Shown here piece after piece: positions 5,866-6,572 of a stretch of DNA of 6,572 nt. Position numbers and translations under genes: made by a program. Origin of the DNA: UBA7803 sp049454295 (GTDB lineage Bacteria; Pseudomonadota; Gammaproteobacteria; Pseudomonadales; Azotimanducaceae); contig JBMTYG010000151.1 of assembly GCA_049454295.1 (NCBI GenBank), positions 1 through 6,572 of the forward strand, read 5' to 3'. Every line of letters starts with the position of its first letter. Within the stretch, counting starts at the first letter, position 1. The notes beneath the pieces were generated by a model. It ran no database searches, was not told where the DNA came from, and saw nothing but the letters and a program-made list of their open reading frames with translations.

Positions 5866-5926
5866 GCGTCGCCCCATTGTACCGCCCGCCCTGCTGCCAG
5901 CCCTGCGCGCAGCGGGAGCTGATGTC

Positions 5927-5943
5927 GAGGAGCTACTCACGTG
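5927..5943 (+). promoter_or_regulatory. Ribosome binding site fixing a GTG start
   Basis: GAGGAG at 5927-5932 lies eight bases before GTG at 5941-5943. It is the strongest Shine-Dalgarno sequence in the window, and it decides the start of the PRPP-synthetase-like gene, whose next in-frame ATG is 31 codons further in. Confidence 0.75.
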
Positions 5944-6572
5944 ACCGAAGCCAGCGCACACATCACACCGGCCGATATTCTGGTCGTCGGCAACTCATCC
6001 GACGACCCGTTTGCCATAGACGTGGCGTTTGCCATGGGGCAGACGGAGGACGTCGCCGATCTCATCAGCATGAAGACCTTCGCCAACTCCGAGTTCTGCC
6101 CGCGCTTCATCTCGGACGAGCAGGATTTCACGCGCATCGGCGCCGGCCTCGCCGGCAAAACCGTGGTGATCGTGAGCACCTCAAGCCGCGTCGTGAGCCG
6201 ACAAACCCTGTCGATGCGCACGCTCCTGATCGCGCGCGCGGCGAAGGAAAACGGCGCCAGCCGCGTGATTCTGGTGGAGCCTGACCTGTACTACAGCGCG
6301 CAGGATCGTGGCCCGCGCAAAGAGCTCGGCGACACGCTCTTTGAGCGTGATGTGCGCGACCTGAAGAAGTTCGACGGTCAGCCCTTCACCGCCAAACTTT
6401 ATGCGGAATTACTTAAGCTCGCTGGCGTGGACTGCGTGTTGACCGTACACAACCACTCCCACGCCGTGCAGACCATGTTCCGCGAGGTGTTCGCGGGCCA
6501 GTTCCAAAATCTGATGCCCTACGACATCTACATCGTCTATCTGCGCAACTCGAACCTTGTGAATTACGGCGC
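5941..6572 (+). CDS. Divergent ribose-phosphate pyrophosphokinase (PRPP synthetase) family protein, 3' end beyond window
   Basis: This gene was read by hand: 210 complete codons from GTG 5941, open to the window edge. The protein resembles the N-terminal half of ribose-phosphate diphosphokinases, which make PRPP from ribose 5-phosphate and ATP. The order of landmarks matches. 'KTFANSEFCPRF' (45-56) stands where Prs has its F-x-D/N-x-E strand. 'VVIVSTSS' (75-82) is followed by a helix with 'RTLLIARAAKENGASRVILV' (93-112). 'YYSAQDRGPR' (117-126) corresponds to the YARQDR ATP-binding loop. 'GQPFTAKLYAELLKLAGVD' (146-164) corresponds to PITAK, and 'VLTVHNHS' (166-173) to VLT-DLH. About 19 extra residues (127-145) separate the AQDRGPR and GQPFTAK segments. 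The PRPP-binding loop lies in the missing part, so catalytic competence cannot be judged. It lies 155 nt after the acyl-CoA dehydrogenase gene in the same direction. The family is fairly sure; whether it is the cell's main PRPP synthetase is open. Confidence 0.8.
   Translation, partial: MTEASAHITPADILVVGNSSDDPFAIDVAFAMGQTEDVADLISMKTFANSEFCPRFISDEQDFTRIGAGLAGKTVVIVSTSSRVVSRQTLSMRTLLIARAAKENGASRVILVEPDLYYSAQDRGPRKELGDTLFERDVRDLKKFDGQPFTAKLYAELLKLAGVDCVLTVHNHSHAVQTMFREVFAGQFQNLMPYDIYIVYLRNSNLVNYG

Noticed and set aside
5852..5881. TTGACC / CATTGT as a promoter of the PRPP-synthetase-like gene
   Set aside because: The -10 has only three of six matches and the -35 overlaps the right arm of the strong hairpin, so support is insufficient.
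1..6572. CRISPR array, tRNA or rRNA genes, insertion sequences
   Set aside because: No regularly spaced repeats, tRNA-like cloverleaf, rRNA segments, transposase genes or terminal inverted repeats were seen.

Overview
This window looks like chromosomal DNA of a G+C-rich Gram-negative bacterium, most likely a gammaproteobacterium. LpxC (lipid A synthesis) requires an outer membrane with lipid A. The glutamyl-tRNA synthetase matches, from memory, the Pseudomonas/Acinetobacter type. Hand counts of three 60-base samples in gltX and the acyl-CoA dehydrogenase gene give about 63-68% G+C. The species cannot be named from this sequence.

Left part (1-1771): a small cluster of toxin-antitoxin type genes. 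A HipB-like XRE antitoxin/repressor gene runs off the left edge on the minus strand. Divergent from it is a gene for an AbiEi-family antitoxin (398-1003) with no AbiEii toxin behind it. Then comes a tightly overlapping DUF433 / DUF5615 pair, a VapBC-like antitoxin and PIN-like toxin (1209-1771). The hipB/abiEi intergenic region holds two near-identical palindromes exactly 50 bp apart, probably HipB operators. It also holds a separate inverted repeat around the presumed abiEi promoter. The toxin gene is about 52% G+C by hand count, clearly lower than the housekeeping genes, which fits horizontal acquisition.

Middle part (1802-4294, minus strand): lpxC followed 51 nt later by gltX, both apparently intact housekeeping genes. 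gltX ends 30 nt from the end of the toxin gene, so the two sets of genes converge. This lpxC is not next to ftsZ, its usual place in gammaproteobacteria.

Right part (4472-6572, plus strand): an acyl-CoA dehydrogenase gene divergent from lpxC, then a 155-nt gap with tandem hairpins, then the first 210 codons of a divergent ribose-phosphate pyrophosphokinase (PRPP synthetase) family protein that runs off the right edge. This last gene has a strong ribosome binding site and a GTG start.

The most thought-provoking observation is that a hip-type locus lies within about 2 kb of gltX, whose product is the known target of the E. coli HipA toxin kinase. The serine modified there is conserved here. 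No clear new system was found; the unusual points are the toxin-antitoxin cluster with its operator array, the orphan AbiEi, and the atypical PRPP-synthetase-like protein.
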